This document shows, piece after piece, positions 17,132-27,573 of a stretch of DNA of 64,000 nucleotides (position 1 is its first letter; each line of letters begins with the position of its first letter). The stretch is from Cysteiniphilum sp. JM-1 (GTDB lineage: Bacteria > Pseudomonadota > Gammaproteobacteria > Francisellales > Francisellaceae), in NCBI RefSeq assembly GCF_008711525.1, contig NZ_VXKS01000011.1, forward strand, positions 1 through 64,000. The letters run 5' to 3'. Below the pieces are notes generated by a model. The model was not told the DNA's origin and did not search any database. It worked only from the letters and a program-made list of their open reading frames with translations. The position numbers were made by a program, and so were the translations under genes.

Positions 17132-17831
17132 TTTGTTCGTGAGCCGTTTCCATTTGCTGCCAGCTTCTTACTTCCCACTTATTATCATGAGCTAATAATG
17201 CTAATTTAGGATCTGGATTCACGCAAACTGCTTTATCAACAAGCTTTAATAATGGCGCATCATTAATTGAGTCAGAGTAGAAAATACTTTGCTCAAATAT
17301 CTCGGGTTGTTTTTGAAGCCATTGTTGATAGTAGTGAACTTTGCCGCTACCAAAACTTAGTGGTTCAATCACTCCACCCGTGAGTTTGCCATTTTCTTTG
17401 ACATTTTGTACACCGATAATATTTTCTTGATCAAATCCAAGCAAAAGACCAATGGGGCGCACTAAATCGATCAAGCTTGCGGATATTAATAAAATCTGAT
17501 CTCCCTTTGCTACATGCCCCTTAACTGCTTGGTGAGCTTCAGGGTAAGTGAAGTTCTTGACAATAAAGTGGGCAAAGTCTTTTAATGTGTTTTGTAATGA
17601 GCTTTCATTGTATCCAATCAGAGGCTGTAAGATAAAGTGGCAAAATCCGAGCATATCGACTTCACCGGCATGATAGGCGCGATCGTATGCCTCTTTGGTT
17701 GCCATAAAAGTTTTTGGATTATTAACCAGTTCCTGATCACATAGATATTTTGCCCATTCATTGGAGCAGTCAACAGAAATAAGCGTGTGATCAAGATCAA
17801 AAATAGCGATATTAGGCATGATATTTGGCAT
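17112..17831 (-). CDS. HAD-IB family phosphatase
   Basis: The protein is 239 aa. HAD motif I is FDLDHTLIS with nucleophile and acid/base Asp near residue 12-14. Motif II is ILLISASLIDLV with Ser, motif III a Lys around SGKVHYYQQW, and motif IV YSDSINDAPLLKLV with the metal-binding Asp pair. The subclass IB cap, between motifs I and II, is as in phosphoserine phosphatase-like enzymes. The substrate is unknown. A second ATG 12 nt downstream (giving MPNIAIFDLDH) is an equally good start. It is divergent from the beta-lactamase gene. Confidence 0.85.
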   Translation of the reverse strand: MPNIMPNIAIFDLDHTLISVDCSNEWAKYLCDQELVNNPKTFMATKEAYDRAYHAGEVDMLGFCHFILQPLIGYNESSLQNTLKDFAHFIVKNFTYPEAHQAVKGHVAKGDQILLISASLIDLVRPIGLLLGFDQENIIGVQNVKENGKLTGGVIEPLSFGSGKVHYYQQWLQKQPEIFEQSIFYSDSINDAPLLKLVDKAVCVNPDPKLALLAHDNKWEVRSWQQMETAHEQINDVYF

Positions 17832-17906
17832 GGTGTTACGGTGGGTTTGTAGATATGATGATAAGCACTGTAAGCTTTGTCAAATAGAAATTAATGGGGA
17901 GCTATT

Positions 17907-18791
17907 ATGCGTTTAATCAGTAAGTATACAGTGGGTGTGACTTTGTCGTTACTAACACTGACAAGCTTTGCAAATGTTAATAATAACTTTAAGGCACTTG
18001 AAAAACAGTACGGTGGGCAACTGGCAATTAGTGCTATTGACACATCGAATGATCAAGTTGTTGATTATCATGCAAATAAACGCATGCCGATGTGCAGTAC
18101 ATTTAAACTGATGCTTGTTGCGGCAGTATTAAACAAGAGTGTTAATGAGCCCAAATTGCTTGAAAAGAAGATTGAGTATACACAAAAAGATATGGTCAAT
18201 GCATACTCACCGTACACCAAAGAAAATCTGGGTAAAGGCATGACCGTTAGCGCATTATGTCATGCAGCGATGTTAAGTGATAACACAGCAGCAAATCTAC
18301 TGCTTAAAGAGTTAGGTGGTTTGGATAAGTTAAACCAATTTGCGCGAAGCATTGGTGATACAACCTTTAGGTTAGATCGTTATGAGCCCTATTTAAATAC
18401 CGCTATCCCAGGAGATAAAAGAGATACAACAACAGCAAAAGCCATGTCACAGAGTTTAGATAAAATTGTGCTGGGTAATGTTCTTCCTGCTATGCAGCGT
18501 GATTTATTGATCAAGTGGATGCAAACAAATACCACGGGAGATAAACGCATAAAAGCGGGTGTTAATAAGTCTTGGATCGTTGGTGATAAGACTGGTACGG
18601 GTGATTATGGTACAACGAATGATATTGGCGTGATATGGCCAAACAAATGCAAACCAATTGTGATCAGTGTTTTCTATACACAAGATAAGCAAGATGCGAA
18701 AGCACAAGATGTGGTGATCCAAAAAGCAACGAGCTTTGCTGTGGCTGAGCTTGGTAAAACCAATTTCTGCCTAGAGCAGATTGCCGAATGA
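17907..18791 (+). CDS. bla: Class A beta-lactamase, CTX-M-like active site
   Basis: This periplasmic serine enzyme hydrolyses beta-lactams. The protein is 294 aa with a signal peptide probably cleaved after TSFA (about residue 22). Active-site motifs are STFK (nucleophile Ser), SDN in LSDNTAAN, the omega-loop Glu in DRYEPYLN, and KTG in VGDKTGTGDYGTTNDI. Cys precedes the Ser motif (MCSTFK), as in CTX-M enzymes, while the residue after KTGT is Gly, so the Cys69-Cys238 disulphide of KPC-type carbapenemases cannot form. No flanking insertion sequence is visible, so it looks like a resident chromosomal gene. The stop overlaps the next start (ATGA). Confidence 0.93.
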   Translation: MRLISKYTVGVTLSLLTLTSFANVNNNFKALEKQYGGQLAISAIDTSNDQVVDYHANKRMPMCSTFKLMLVAAVLNKSVNEPKLLEKKIEYTQKDMVNAYSPYTKENLGKGMTVSALCHAAMLSDNTAANLLLKELGGLDKLNQFARSIGDTTFRLDRYEPYLNTAIPGDKRDTTTAKAMSQSLDKIVLGNVLPAMQRDLLIKWMQTNTTGDKRIKAGVNKSWIVGDKTGTGDYGTTNDIGVIWPNKCKPIVISVFYTQDKQDAKAQDVVIQKATSFAVAELGKTNFCLEQIAE

Positions 18792-19168
18792 GGACTCAGT
18801 ATCATTTTAGAAAGTCCGCTAAAGGGCAGCTGTTAATTTGGGATGTTAAAAAGCTTGTTAAAGAATCACAGCACCTAAAAGCAATATCGATTAAAGTCGA
18901 TCAACTTAAAGAGCTTGATCAGTGTTATTGGTATGAGCTTGGCGAAGAAAAGCCAACGTGCTTGAATATTATTGAGCATATGAAACTTATTCAAGCTGCT
19001 GATTTGAGTTATCCTATTTTGTTGTGTGCTGATGGGCAAATCATGGATGGCATGCATCGGCTATGCAAGGCCAAGTTAGAAAATAGAGAAACCATTAACG
19101 CCATTCAATTTGATGTGACACCTGAACCGGATTTTATCGATATAGACCCAAAGGATTTGGTTTATTAA
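18788..19168 (+). CDS. ParB/sulfiredoxin-fold small protein
   Basis: The protein is 126 aa. The core LLCADGQIMDGMHRLCKA matches the ParB/Srx-fold motif (G-x-I-x-D-G-x-H-R), preceded by IKVDQLKELDQCYWYE and a helical segment. It has only the N-terminal nucleotide-binding-like fold, without the HTH of chromosome-partitioning ParB, so partitioning is unlikely. Similar single-domain proteins occur as uncharacterised genes in many proteobacteria. The ATGA overlap with bla means it is translated from the same message. Its role with a beta-lactamase is unknown. Confidence 0.65.
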   Translation: MRTQYHFRKSAKGQLLIWDVKKLVKESQHLKAISIKVDQLKELDQCYWYELGEEKPTCLNIIEHMKLIQAADLSYPILLCADGQIMDGMHRLCKAKLENRETINAIQFDVTPEPDFIDIDPKDLVY

Positions 19169-19262
19169 CAGGAGATAGGGCAAAAAGATATGGAAATCCT
19201 TGGCGGGGTTGGTGGTTTCGCGCATAATAAGTGCCAATATTTTGCAGGAACAAAGGATCGAC

Positions 19263-19388
19263 ATGTCTCATACTATAAAATCTAAAGCAGCCGTTGCTTG
19301 GCAAGCCAATACACCCCTCTCAATCGAAACTATTGATGTATTACCATCCCAGAAAGGTGAAAGCATTCGTAGCGTGGTTGAGTTCTAG
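19263..19388 (+). pseudogene. N-terminal remnant of a class III alcohol dehydrogenase (frmA/adhC)
   Basis: The first 33 or so codons (SHTIKSKAAVAWQANTPLSI, then ETIDVLPSQKGE) match the conserved start of S-(hydroxymethyl)glutathione dehydrogenase. The sequence then diverges (SIRSVVEF) and stops, leaving 41 aa of a protein usually about 370 aa long. The catalytic and zinc-binding parts are gone. AAAGGA precedes the ATG, so it may still be translated. Its stop (19386-19388) is one base before the rluC start, so it now acts as a leader ORF for rluC. Confidence 0.7.
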
Positions 19389-19389
19389 T

Positions 19390-20316
19390 ATGGCAGGTGT
19401 TCAACATATTGAAGTAGATGCTGATCGCGAAGGTCAGCGCATTGATAATTTTCTGATTGGACAGTTTAGTAAACTGCCCAAATCCTTGATATATCGTTGG
19501 ATTCGCAAGGGAGACTTACGCGTCAATAAGAAACGCATTAAACAAACTTATCGCGTTGAGCCGGGTGACATCGTACGTGTTCCACCCTTTATCCTTGAGG
19601 AAGAAGCGCCAGCTAAGGTAAGTGATGACCATTTGAGTTTCCTTGAATCACTTATTTTATTCGAGAATGCGGATTATATGATTATTAATAAGCCCTCTGG
19701 CATTGCCGTTCACGGTGGCTCAGGCGTTAACTCAGGGTTAATAGAGCGCTTGCGTCAACTGCGCCCTCAAGCTAAAAAACTTGAGCTAGCACATCGCTTG
19801 GATAAGGAAACCTCGGGTTGTATGATCATTGCCAAGAAATACAGCATCTTGACCTATTTTCATGAAGCTTTGAAAAAGCGTGAAGTGCAAAAGACTTATC
19901 ACGCCCTAGTGCATGGCAGTTGGTCAAATAAAATCAAACAGATTGATTTGCCATTAAAGCGTCACTTACTACTACATGGTGAGCGTATGGTGCGTGTTGA
20001 TAAAACAGAAGGTAAGGATGCATTAACCAGTGTTAGAATCTTGCAAAAATTTGATCAATACACTTTGGTCGAAGCGATGCCGCACACCGGTAGAACGCAT
20101 CAAATTCGTGTGCATCTTGCGGCATATCACTGTCCGATCGTTTGTGATAAAAAATATGGCATTGCCGATAAAGACCAAGTGTTAATAAAAAAAGGCTTTA
20201 ATCGCTTGTTTTTGCATTCAGCGAACTTGTCATTTAAGGATCCGAAGACTGGTGAGAATATGTTTTTTGAGGCGCCATATGATCGTGATTGTATAAAAAT
20301 TTTAGGTTTACTCTAA
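19390..20316 (+). CDS. rluC: 23S rRNA pseudouridine synthase, RluC type
   Basis: The protein is 308 aa. An S4 RNA-binding domain (about 10-75; GQRIDNFLIGQFSKLPKS, then IRKGDLRVNKKRI) is followed by the RluA-family catalytic domain, with the nucleophile Asp in HRLDKETSG and GRTHQIRVHL downstream. RluC modifies 23S positions 955, 2504 and 2580 in E. coli. The start at 19390 gives MAGVQHIEVDADREGQRID, the family N-terminus; a longer ORF to 19294 overlaps the dehydrogenase remnant. No Shine-Dalgarno is obvious, so translation may depend on coupling with that remnant. It overlaps the convergent DUF29 gene by 9 bp. Confidence 0.9.
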   Translation: MAGVQHIEVDADREGQRIDNFLIGQFSKLPKSLIYRWIRKGDLRVNKKRIKQTYRVEPGDIVRVPPFILEEEAPAKVSDDHLSFLESLILFENADYMIINKPSGIAVHGGSGVNSGLIERLRQLRPQAKKLELAHRLDKETSGCMIIAKKYSILTYFHEALKKREVQKTYHALVHGSWSNKIKQIDLPLKRHLLLHGERMVRVDKTEGKDALTSVRILQKFDQYTLVEAMPHTGRTHQIRVHLAAYHCPIVCDKKYGIADKDQVLIKKGFNRLFLHSANLSFKDPKTGENMFFEAPYDRDCIKILGLL

Positions 20317-20760
20317 ATCATCAGTAGGTAAAAAGTCATGATTTAAGAGCTGTGCTACTGTATAAGGGCAGTGCTCAGGAAATGCTTTTTTAGCAATTCC
20401 TGTTTCCAAAGCAGCAAGATTAACTGCGCGAGCATATAATTTATCTTCAGTCATTAAGCCTTCAAGTAAGCGATATAAGCTTGGACTGTCTTCAAGCACA
20501 TCTTCTATTGAATTGCGTTGCTCCCTAATAGTTCCTTGCCAACTAGTGCTTCTTTGACTTTCTTGATATTCCCATTTCAGTAAATGTGCAATAAGTACAA
20601 TTAAACGACTTTTAAGCTCTCTAAAATCACTTTTACCCATACTTTCTACTTCCTCAACTAAATGTTCTATATCCACCTTATCAAAAGCTTTTTCTCTGAG
20701 TGCTTTAACTGTTTGCATAGTCCATGCATAGAAATCTCTATCATAAAGTGTATTTGCCAT
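20308..20760 (-). CDS. DUF29 family protein
   Basis: The protein is 150 aa. The N-terminus LYDRDFYAWTMQTVKALRE, the stretch VDIEHLVEEVESMGKSDFRELKSRL, and HLLKWEYQESQRSTSWQGTI are the conserved DUF29 blocks. The family is all-helical, of unknown function, frequent in cyanobacteria and scattered in proteobacteria, often in accessory DNA. AGGAG lies 7-8 nt before the ATG. No partner gene is obvious: rluC is convergent and sucD lies on the same strand 145 bp upstream, behind a terminator. Confidence 0.88.
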   Translation of the reverse strand: MANTLYDRDFYAWTMQTVKALREKAFDKVDIEHLVEEVESMGKSDFRELKSRLIVLIAHLLKWEYQESQRSTSWQGTIREQRNSIEDVLEDSPSLYRLLEGLMTEDKLYARAVNLAALETGIAKKAFPEHCPYTVAQLLNHDFLPTDDLE

Positions 20761-20865
20761 ATGTTAATCTCCTAAACGTTAGCTTAGCTCTTTGAAGTAT
20801 ATACAATTTAAAAGTATACAGACAAAATTTTAGTGCAATCAAAGTAAATAAACTATAAGAAACTA

Positions 20866-20889
20866 AAAAGCGCACAATATGTGCGCTTG
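20866..20889 (-). terminator. Terminator of sucCD
   Basis: On the minus strand the stem aagcgcac / gtgcgctt with a 5-nt loop is followed by tttttagttt. It begins about 18 nt after the sucD stop. Confidence 0.8.
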
Positions 20890-20905
20890 AAAAGAATATA
20901 GATGA

Positions 20906-21790
20906 TTAAGCTGGAACCGCCCAACCAGTAACTTGCTGAAGGACTTTGCCCAATTCAGCAGGTGATTTACTAACAGCGACACCTGCGGCTTCAAGTGCTG
21001 CAAATTTCTCAGCGGCTGTACCTTTACCACCAGAGATGATGGCTCCTGCGTGACCCATACGCTTACCAGCAGGTGCTGTGACACCAGCGATGTATGATAC
21101 AACTGGTTTAGTAACGTGCTTTTTAATGTATTCAGCAGCTTCTTCTTCAGCTGAACCACCGATCTCACCAACCATGATGATTGCTTCAGTTTGTGGGTCG
21201 TTTTGGAACATCTCTAAAGCATCGATAAAGTTAGTACCTGGAATTGGATCGCCACCGATACCGATACATGTTGATTGACCAAAACCTAAAGCAGTTGTTT
21301 GGTTAACTGCTTCGTATGTTAATGTACCAGAGCGTGATACGATACCAACTTTACCTGGCATATGAATGCTGCCTGGCATAATACCGATTTTGCACTCGCC
21401 TGGCGTAATAACGCCTGGGCAGTTTGGACCGATCAAACGTGAGCCTGAGCGCTCAACATAAACCTTCGCTTCAAGCATATCCATAACAGGAATGCCTTCA
21501 GTAATACATACGATCAATTTGATGCCAGCATCAGCAGCTTCAATGATTGAGTCTTTACAAAAAGGTGCTGGTACGTAGATAACAGTTGCATCAGGTTGTA
21601 CTGCATCAACGGCTTCTTGAACCGTATTGAATACTGGTAGACCTAAGTGAGTTGTACCCCCTTTGCCTGGTGTTACCCCGCCAACCATTTTTGTACCATA
21701 AGCAATCGCTTGCTCAGAGTGGAAAGTACCTTGCTTACCAGTAAAACCTTGGCAGATAACTTTTGTATTCTTATTAACTAAAACGCTCAT
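20906..21790 (-). CDS. sucD: Succinyl-CoA synthetase, alpha subunit
   Basis: The protein is 294 aa. It contains the CoA-binding Rossmann domain ([19 protein letters not shown]) and the ligase domain with the phospho-His in [14 protein letters not shown] (about residue 250). With SucC it interconverts succinyl-CoA and succinate in the TCA cycle, making ATP or GTP. The ATG overlaps the sucC stop (ATGA), giving stoichiometric expression. The other TCA genes (sucAB, sdh) are not adjacent. Confidence 0.98.
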   Translation of the reverse strand: MSVLVNKNTKVICQGFTGKQGTFHSEQAIAYGTKMVGGVTPGKGGTTHLGLPVFNTVQEAVDAVQPDATVIYVPAPFCKDSIIEAADAGIKLIVCITEGIPVMDMLEAKVYVERSGSRLIGPNCPGVITPGECKIGIMPGSIHMPGKVGIVSRSGTLTYEAVNQTTALGFGQSTCIGIGGDPIPGTNFIDALEMFQNDPQTEAIIMVGEIGGSAEEEAAEYIKKHVTKPVVSYIAGVTAPAGKRMGHAGAIISGGKGTAAEKFAALEAAGVAVSKSPAELGKVLQQVTGWAVPA

Positions 21791-22962
21791 ACGTGAGATA
21801 CCTCTTTAACTGCTTCGATGATTTTCTTCGCACCATCTGTGAAACCATTAGCAGCAATAATATTTAAACCGCTTTCTTTTAATTTTTTGGCACCTAACTC
21901 AGCATTTGTACCGGCAAGACGCACAACGACTGGCACTTTAACGCCAACTTCTTCAACTGCTGCCATAATACCTTCAGCAATCATGTCACAACGCACGATA
22001 CCACCGAAGATATTCACAAATACCCCTTTAACTGCTGCATCAGATAGAATGATTTTGAATGCTTCTGATACGCGCTCTTTTGTTGCACCACCGCCGACAT
22101 CTAGGAAGTTTGCAGGACGTCCACCGTGAAGTTTGACGATGTCCATTGTTGCCATTGCAAGACCGGCACCATTAACCATGCAACCGATGTCACCATCTAG
22201 AGCAACGTAGTTAAGCTCCCACTCAGCAGCACGTGCTTCACGCTCATCTTCTTGCGATAAGTCACGCCATTCAGCTAATTGTGGTTGACGATATAATGCA
22301 TTGCCATCAACAGCTACTTTAGCATCTAAACAGTGGAGATTGCCTTCTTTAGTGATGACTAAAGGATTGATTTCTAAAAGCTCAAGATCTCTTTCTTGGA
22401 ACATTTTAGCAAGACCTAAGAAAATCTTAGTGAATTGCTTGATTTGATTGCCTTCTAAGCCAAGCTTAAACGCAATTTTACGTGCTTGGTAAGGTTGCGC
22501 GCCGACGACTGGGTCAATAATTTCTTTGAAGATTTTCTCAGGTGTTTTTTCTGCAACTTCTTCAATCTCAACACCACCTTCAGTCGATGCCATAAAGATA
22601 ATACGACGCGTGCTACGATCAACAACCGCGCTTAGATATAATTCTTTGGCAATATCAGTGCAGCTTTCGATAAGGATTTTGCTAACTGGCTGACCGTTTT
22701 CATCGGTTTGGAAAGTAACAAGACGTGTGCCCATCATGTTTTTCACAAAATTAGCAACATCTTCCTTGTTAGAAACAAGTTTCACGCCACCCGCTTTACC
22801 GCGACCGCCTGCATGAACCTGAGCCTTAACAACCCACATGTCACCACCAATTTTATCAACAGCAACCAATGCTTCTTCAACGCTTTCAACAGCATAACCT
22901 TTTGATACCGGTAAGCCGTATTCAGCAAAAAGCTGTTTTGCTTGATATTCATGTAAATTCAT
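21787..22962 (-). CDS. sucC: Succinyl-CoA synthetase, beta subunit
   Basis: The protein is 391 aa. The ATP-grasp N-terminal domain begins [19 protein letters not shown] and contains [18 protein letters not shown]. The C-terminal ligase domain includes [18 protein letters not shown]. It forms the alpha2beta2 or alpha-beta complex with SucD. It is the first gene of a two-gene operon, with the promoter in the 188-bp gap shared with divergent pilD. I saw no convincing promoter hexamers there. Confidence 0.98.
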   Translation of the reverse strand: MNLHEYQAKQLFAEYGLPVSKGYAVESVEEALVAVDKIGGDMWVVKAQVHAGGRGKAGGVKLVSNKEDVANFVKNMMGTRLVTFQTDENGQPVSKILIESCTDIAKELYLSAVVDRSTRRIIFMASTEGGVEIEEVAEKTPEKIFKEIIDPVVGAQPYQARKIAFKLGLEGNQIKQFTKIFLGLAKMFQERDLELLEINPLVITKEGNLHCLDAKVAVDGNALYRQPQLAEWRDLSQEDEREARAAEWELNYVALDGDIGCMVNGAGLAMATMDIVKLHGGRPANFLDVGGGATKERVSEAFKIILSDAAVKGVFVNIFGGIVRCDMIAEGIMAAVEEVGVKVPVVVRLAGTNAELGAKKLKESGLNIIAANGFTDGAKKIIEAVKEVSHV

Positions 22963-23150
22963 ATCTTTCTCACTATTTACTTTATGGTTTGTTTAACAAA
23001 ATTTTCATGTTCTGATCGACACAAAAACGAAAACACCGGCAAGTATATCGCAATATTGATATTCGGTTAAGCATCAATTACCAAAGTTTTTGTTTTCGCT
23101 TTTTTTAATCGGTATATACTCATAAGAAATCTGTTTTTTTGAATGTGGTT

Positions 23151-24017
23151 ATGGAATTTTTAAACGAGATAGCTCCTATTATTATCATTGCGGCAACCAT
23201 TATTGCTGTTTGTGTTGGTAGTTTTTTAAATGTGGTCATTGCGCGGCTACCTGAAATACTAGATAAGCAATACAAAGATCAAGCCTATGATATTCTTGAT
23301 ATCTCGCCACCTGATATAAAGAGGGGCTTATCTGAAAATATTCATCGCAGGTCAGCTTGTCCGGCATGTCACCAGCAACTGAAGCCATGGCACAATATTC
23401 CTCTTATAAGCTTTATTTTTTTGCGCGGTAAATGTAGCTTTTGCCACAGTAAAATATCTTGGCTCTATCCAAGTGTTGAGCTCATTAGCGGTCTTTTGGT
23501 GTTTCTCACGCTGTACTATTTTGGTATAACGCCTGCTGCTCTATCACTTTGCATTATGTATTTCTTTTTAATTCCGCTAGCAGTGATTGATCTTAAACAT
23601 TTTATATTGCCTGATAATCTAACCTTACCTTTGTTATGGCTTGGGCTATTAATAAATTGCGGGTTTGTTTTTAGCTCGCCAATACAGGCAATATTGGGTG
23701 CGGTCCTTGGCTATGGCATATTATGGCTCGTCTTTTGGGTGTTTAAATTCATTACTAAAAAAGAAGGCATGGGCTATGGTGACTTCAAATTAATGGCAGC
23801 CCTTGGCGCTTGGTTTGGCGCACCAAGTTTGTTGTTTTTGATATTCACCAGTGCGGTGATTGGTATTGTGTTTGCTATTATCATAAGCTTAATGAAGCGA
23901 CAAGGAACTTCGCTCATTCCTTTTGGTCCCTCTATCGCGATTGCTGGTGCGCTGTACCCTTTTATCGGTCAAGCGCTGACTCATGCATATTTCCAAATGT
24001 TATTCTCACATTTCTAG
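23151..24017 (+). CDS. pilD: Prepilin peptidase / N-methyltransferase
   Basis: The inner-membrane aspartyl protease is 288 aa; it cleaves and N-methylates type IV prepilins and pseudopilins. The N-terminal cytosolic loop has two CxxC pairs (CPACHQ and CSFCHS). Catalytic Asp residues lie in VIDLKHFILPD and GMGYGDFKLM. Eight or so membrane segments are visible. I chose ATG 23151; a TTG at 23139 would add four residues. No Shine-Dalgarno is clear. No pilin, pilB or pilC gene lies in the window. The dispersed repeat starts 12 bp after the stop. Confidence 0.93.
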   Translation: MEFLNEIAPIIIIAATIIAVCVGSFLNVVIARLPEILDKQYKDQAYDILDISPPDIKRGLSENIHRRSACPACHQQLKPWHNIPLISFIFLRGKCSFCHSKISWLYPSVELISGLLVFLTLYYFGITPAALSLCIMYFFLIPLAVIDLKHFILPDNLTLPLLWLGLLINCGFVFSSPIQAILGAVLGYGILWLVFWVFKFITKKEGMGYGDFKLMAALGAWFGAPSLLFLIFTSAVIGIVFAIIISLMKRQGTSLIPFGPSIAIAGALYPFIGQALTHAYFQMLFSHF

Positions 24018-24028
24018 ATAAGATTTAT

Positions 24029-24204
24029 GGACTAAAACTAAATGCTCACCGACAAGTGCTCACCGTACCCTGAGCGTAATTCGAAGCGATGCACTGAGCA
24101 TCAGTCGAAGTAGGTAGCTTGGGAAAATCATACTTCATAAAGGCTTCGACTTACGCTCAGCCAACGCTCACACAATCAAAGTGGGCAGGAGTATGGTTAT
24201 AGCC
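24029..24204 (+). mobile_element. MITE-like dispersed repeat, copy 1
   Basis: The 176-bp element matches copy 2 at 41591-41739 almost throughout. The ends are imperfect inverted repeats (ggactaaaac and ggttatagcc, with inner tgctcac/gtgggca). Inside, ctgagcgtaattcgaag (24070-24086) is inverted as cttcgacttacgctcag (24144-24160) with one mismatch. Compared with copy 2 it carries about 26 extra bases containing a partial duplication of the arm. There is no coding capacity. It sits between pilD and the thiamine operon. Confidence 0.75.
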
Positions 24205-24273
24205 GATTTATATTACGAACAAAATCTAGCAGTAGACACCTCCGGAAAATTACTTTAGGATAAATCGCGTTTA

Positions 24274-24358
24274 CAACAGGGGTGCCTTTGGCTGAGAGCA
24301 AAATGCAAGTTTTGTAACCCTTTGTACCTGAACTAGTTAGTACTAGCGTAGGAAGTTG
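24274..24358 (+). ncRNA. TPP riboswitch (THI element)
   Basis: Conserved blocks are in order: ggggtgcc (24279-24286), ggctgagagc (24290-24299), aaccctttgtacctgaact (near 24316-24334), and ctagcgtaggaa (24343-24354). It lies about 100 nt ahead of thiC. The downstream sequence ttcctacgc (24421-24429) is the exact complement of gcgtaggaa (24346-24354), an alternative helix between the aptamer 3' strand and the region just before the thiC ribosome-binding site (AAGGAG, 24448-24453). This suggests translational control. The aptamer is clear; the switching mechanism is inferred. Confidence 0.95.
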
Positions 24359-24435
24359 TTATAACGATTTGTATTTTGTACTGTGCTCAAAATGGTTGGT
24401 GCGATATATCACAAAAAGTTTTCCTACGCATGTAA

Positions 24436-26331
<1,896 letters not shown>

Positions 26332-26332
26332 C

Positions 26333-27373
26333 ATGCGTGTTGCGATTGTTGGTGGCGGTCTTGTTGGGCGCATACTGGCAATTACATTGCTTGAGTCATT
26401 CGCTGATATTAGGGTTGATCTATATGACAAAAGCACTGATTTTAGTGGTAAATCAAGTTGCGGTTATGCCGCAGCTGGCATGGTTGCCCCTGTTTCCGAA
26501 GCATTAGATGAAGGGCAAATGATTTATGATCTATCATGCTCTGCGGCAGGGGCTTGGCAGCGTATTGATCAGTGGCTATTGGGTGGTTTTTTCACTCAAA
26601 CTGGAACAAATATCATTGCTCACCCTTTGGATCTGAGTGATCTTGAAACCAAAATTGCACGCGTTCAAAGATTGAGTTTACATGAACATGCTTATGCGCA
26701 AATTCCATTAACAGATCAGTATACTCAAGGTAAGCTTGCGCATCGCATGCTCCATATTGAGAATGAAGGCTGTGTTCATGTGCCGCAATTTTTTAGTCAA
26801 TCAAGACTTTATTTGATGAATCATCCACGTGTTTCTTTACACTTGGCACAAGATATTTCCAAAGCTCAATTGCAAGATTTTCAAAGAGGTTATGATTATG
26901 TTTGTGATGCGCGCGGAATGGGTGCTAAAGATAACTTCAATGATTTATATGGTATTCGTGGCGAAGCTTTAGTGGTTTATGCTCCTGAAGTCAACATCAC
27001 AGGAATCACTAGATTATGCCATCCGCGCATGCCGTTATATATCGTGCCACGTGGCAGTGGGTTTTATTATATTGGTGCGACGATTGTCCAATCAGAAGAT
27101 ATGAGTCAGATGAGTGTGATTTCACAGCTTACTTTATTAAGCGCTTTAGTAACTGTTGATGAGGGTTTTGCCGAAGCGCGGATTATCAAAAATTTCACTC
27201 AAGTACGCCCGTGCTTTAAAGAGGGCTTGCCAAGGCTCATGCAACAGAATAACCTGATAACACTCAATGGCTTTTATCGACATGGTTATCTTTTAGCGCC
27301 CATCTATGCGTTAAAAGTTATCGATAAAATGAGAAGTGATATAAAAGATATAAAAATAGTGGAGCAAGTATGA
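26333..27373 (+). CDS. thiO: FAD-dependent glycine oxidase-like protein ThiO
   Basis: The protein is 346 aa from this start. The N-terminal dinucleotide fold is VAIVGGGLVGRILA, and a DAO-type substrate domain follows (AAAGMVAPVSEALDEG; FYRHGYLLAPIYALKV near the end). ThiO oxidises glycine to dehydroglycine for thiazole formation by ThiG. In-frame ATGs at 26306 and 26321 overlap thiC; AAGGTG at 26303 would suit 26321, so the true start may be 12 nt earlier. It ends in an ATGA overlap with thiS. Presence of thiO and absence of thiH here imply the aerobic route. Confidence 0.85.
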   Translation: MRVAIVGGGLVGRILAITLLESFADIRVDLYDKSTDFSGKSSCGYAAAGMVAPVSEALDEGQMIYDLSCSAAGAWQRIDQWLLGGFFTQTGTNIIAHPLDLSDLETKIARVQRLSLHEHAYAQIPLTDQYTQGKLAHRMLHIENEGCVHVPQFFSQSRLYLMNHPRVSLHLAQDISKAQLQDFQRGYDYVCDARGMGAKDNFNDLYGIRGEALVVYAPEVNITGITRLCHPRMPLYIVPRGSGFYYIGATIVQSEDMSQMSVISQLTLLSALVTVDEGFAEARIIKNFTQVRPCFKEGLPRLMQQNNLITLNGFYRHGYLLAPIYALKVIDKMRSDIKDIKIVEQV

Positions 27374-27573
27374 TAGAGATCGTATTAAATGGTGAGAAAA
27401 AGCAATTGAAAAGTCAGCAATCATTGCAGGCGTTATTAACTGATATTGGCTTTGCTTCAAGCTATGCAGCGGTTGCGGTCAATAAATCAATTATTGATCA
27501 CAGCGCTTATGATACAACACAAATTAAACAGGGTGATGAGATCGATATTCTCACACCCATGCAAGGTGGTTAG
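27370..27573 (+). CDS. thiS: Sulfur carrier protein ThiS
   Basis: The 67-residue ubiquitin-fold protein ends MQGG. The C-terminal Gly is adenylated and thiocarboxylated to deliver sulfur to ThiG. The ATGA overlap with thiO and direct abutment with thiG (stop TAG then ATG) show tight coupling. ThiF is not in the window. Confidence 0.95.
   Translation: MIEIVLNGEKKQLKSQQSLQALLTDIGFASSYAAVAVNKSIIDHSAYDTTQIKQGDEIDILTPMQGG

Noticed and set aside
17907-18791. KPC-type carbapenemase because of Cys before STFK
   Set aside because: The partner Cys after KTGT is Gly here, so the diagnostic disulphide cannot form; CTX-M-like enzymes also have this Cys.
18788-19168. Chromosome-partitioning ParB
   Set aside because: Only the small ParB/Srx fold is present, without a helix-turn-helix, and there is no parA or parS-like site.
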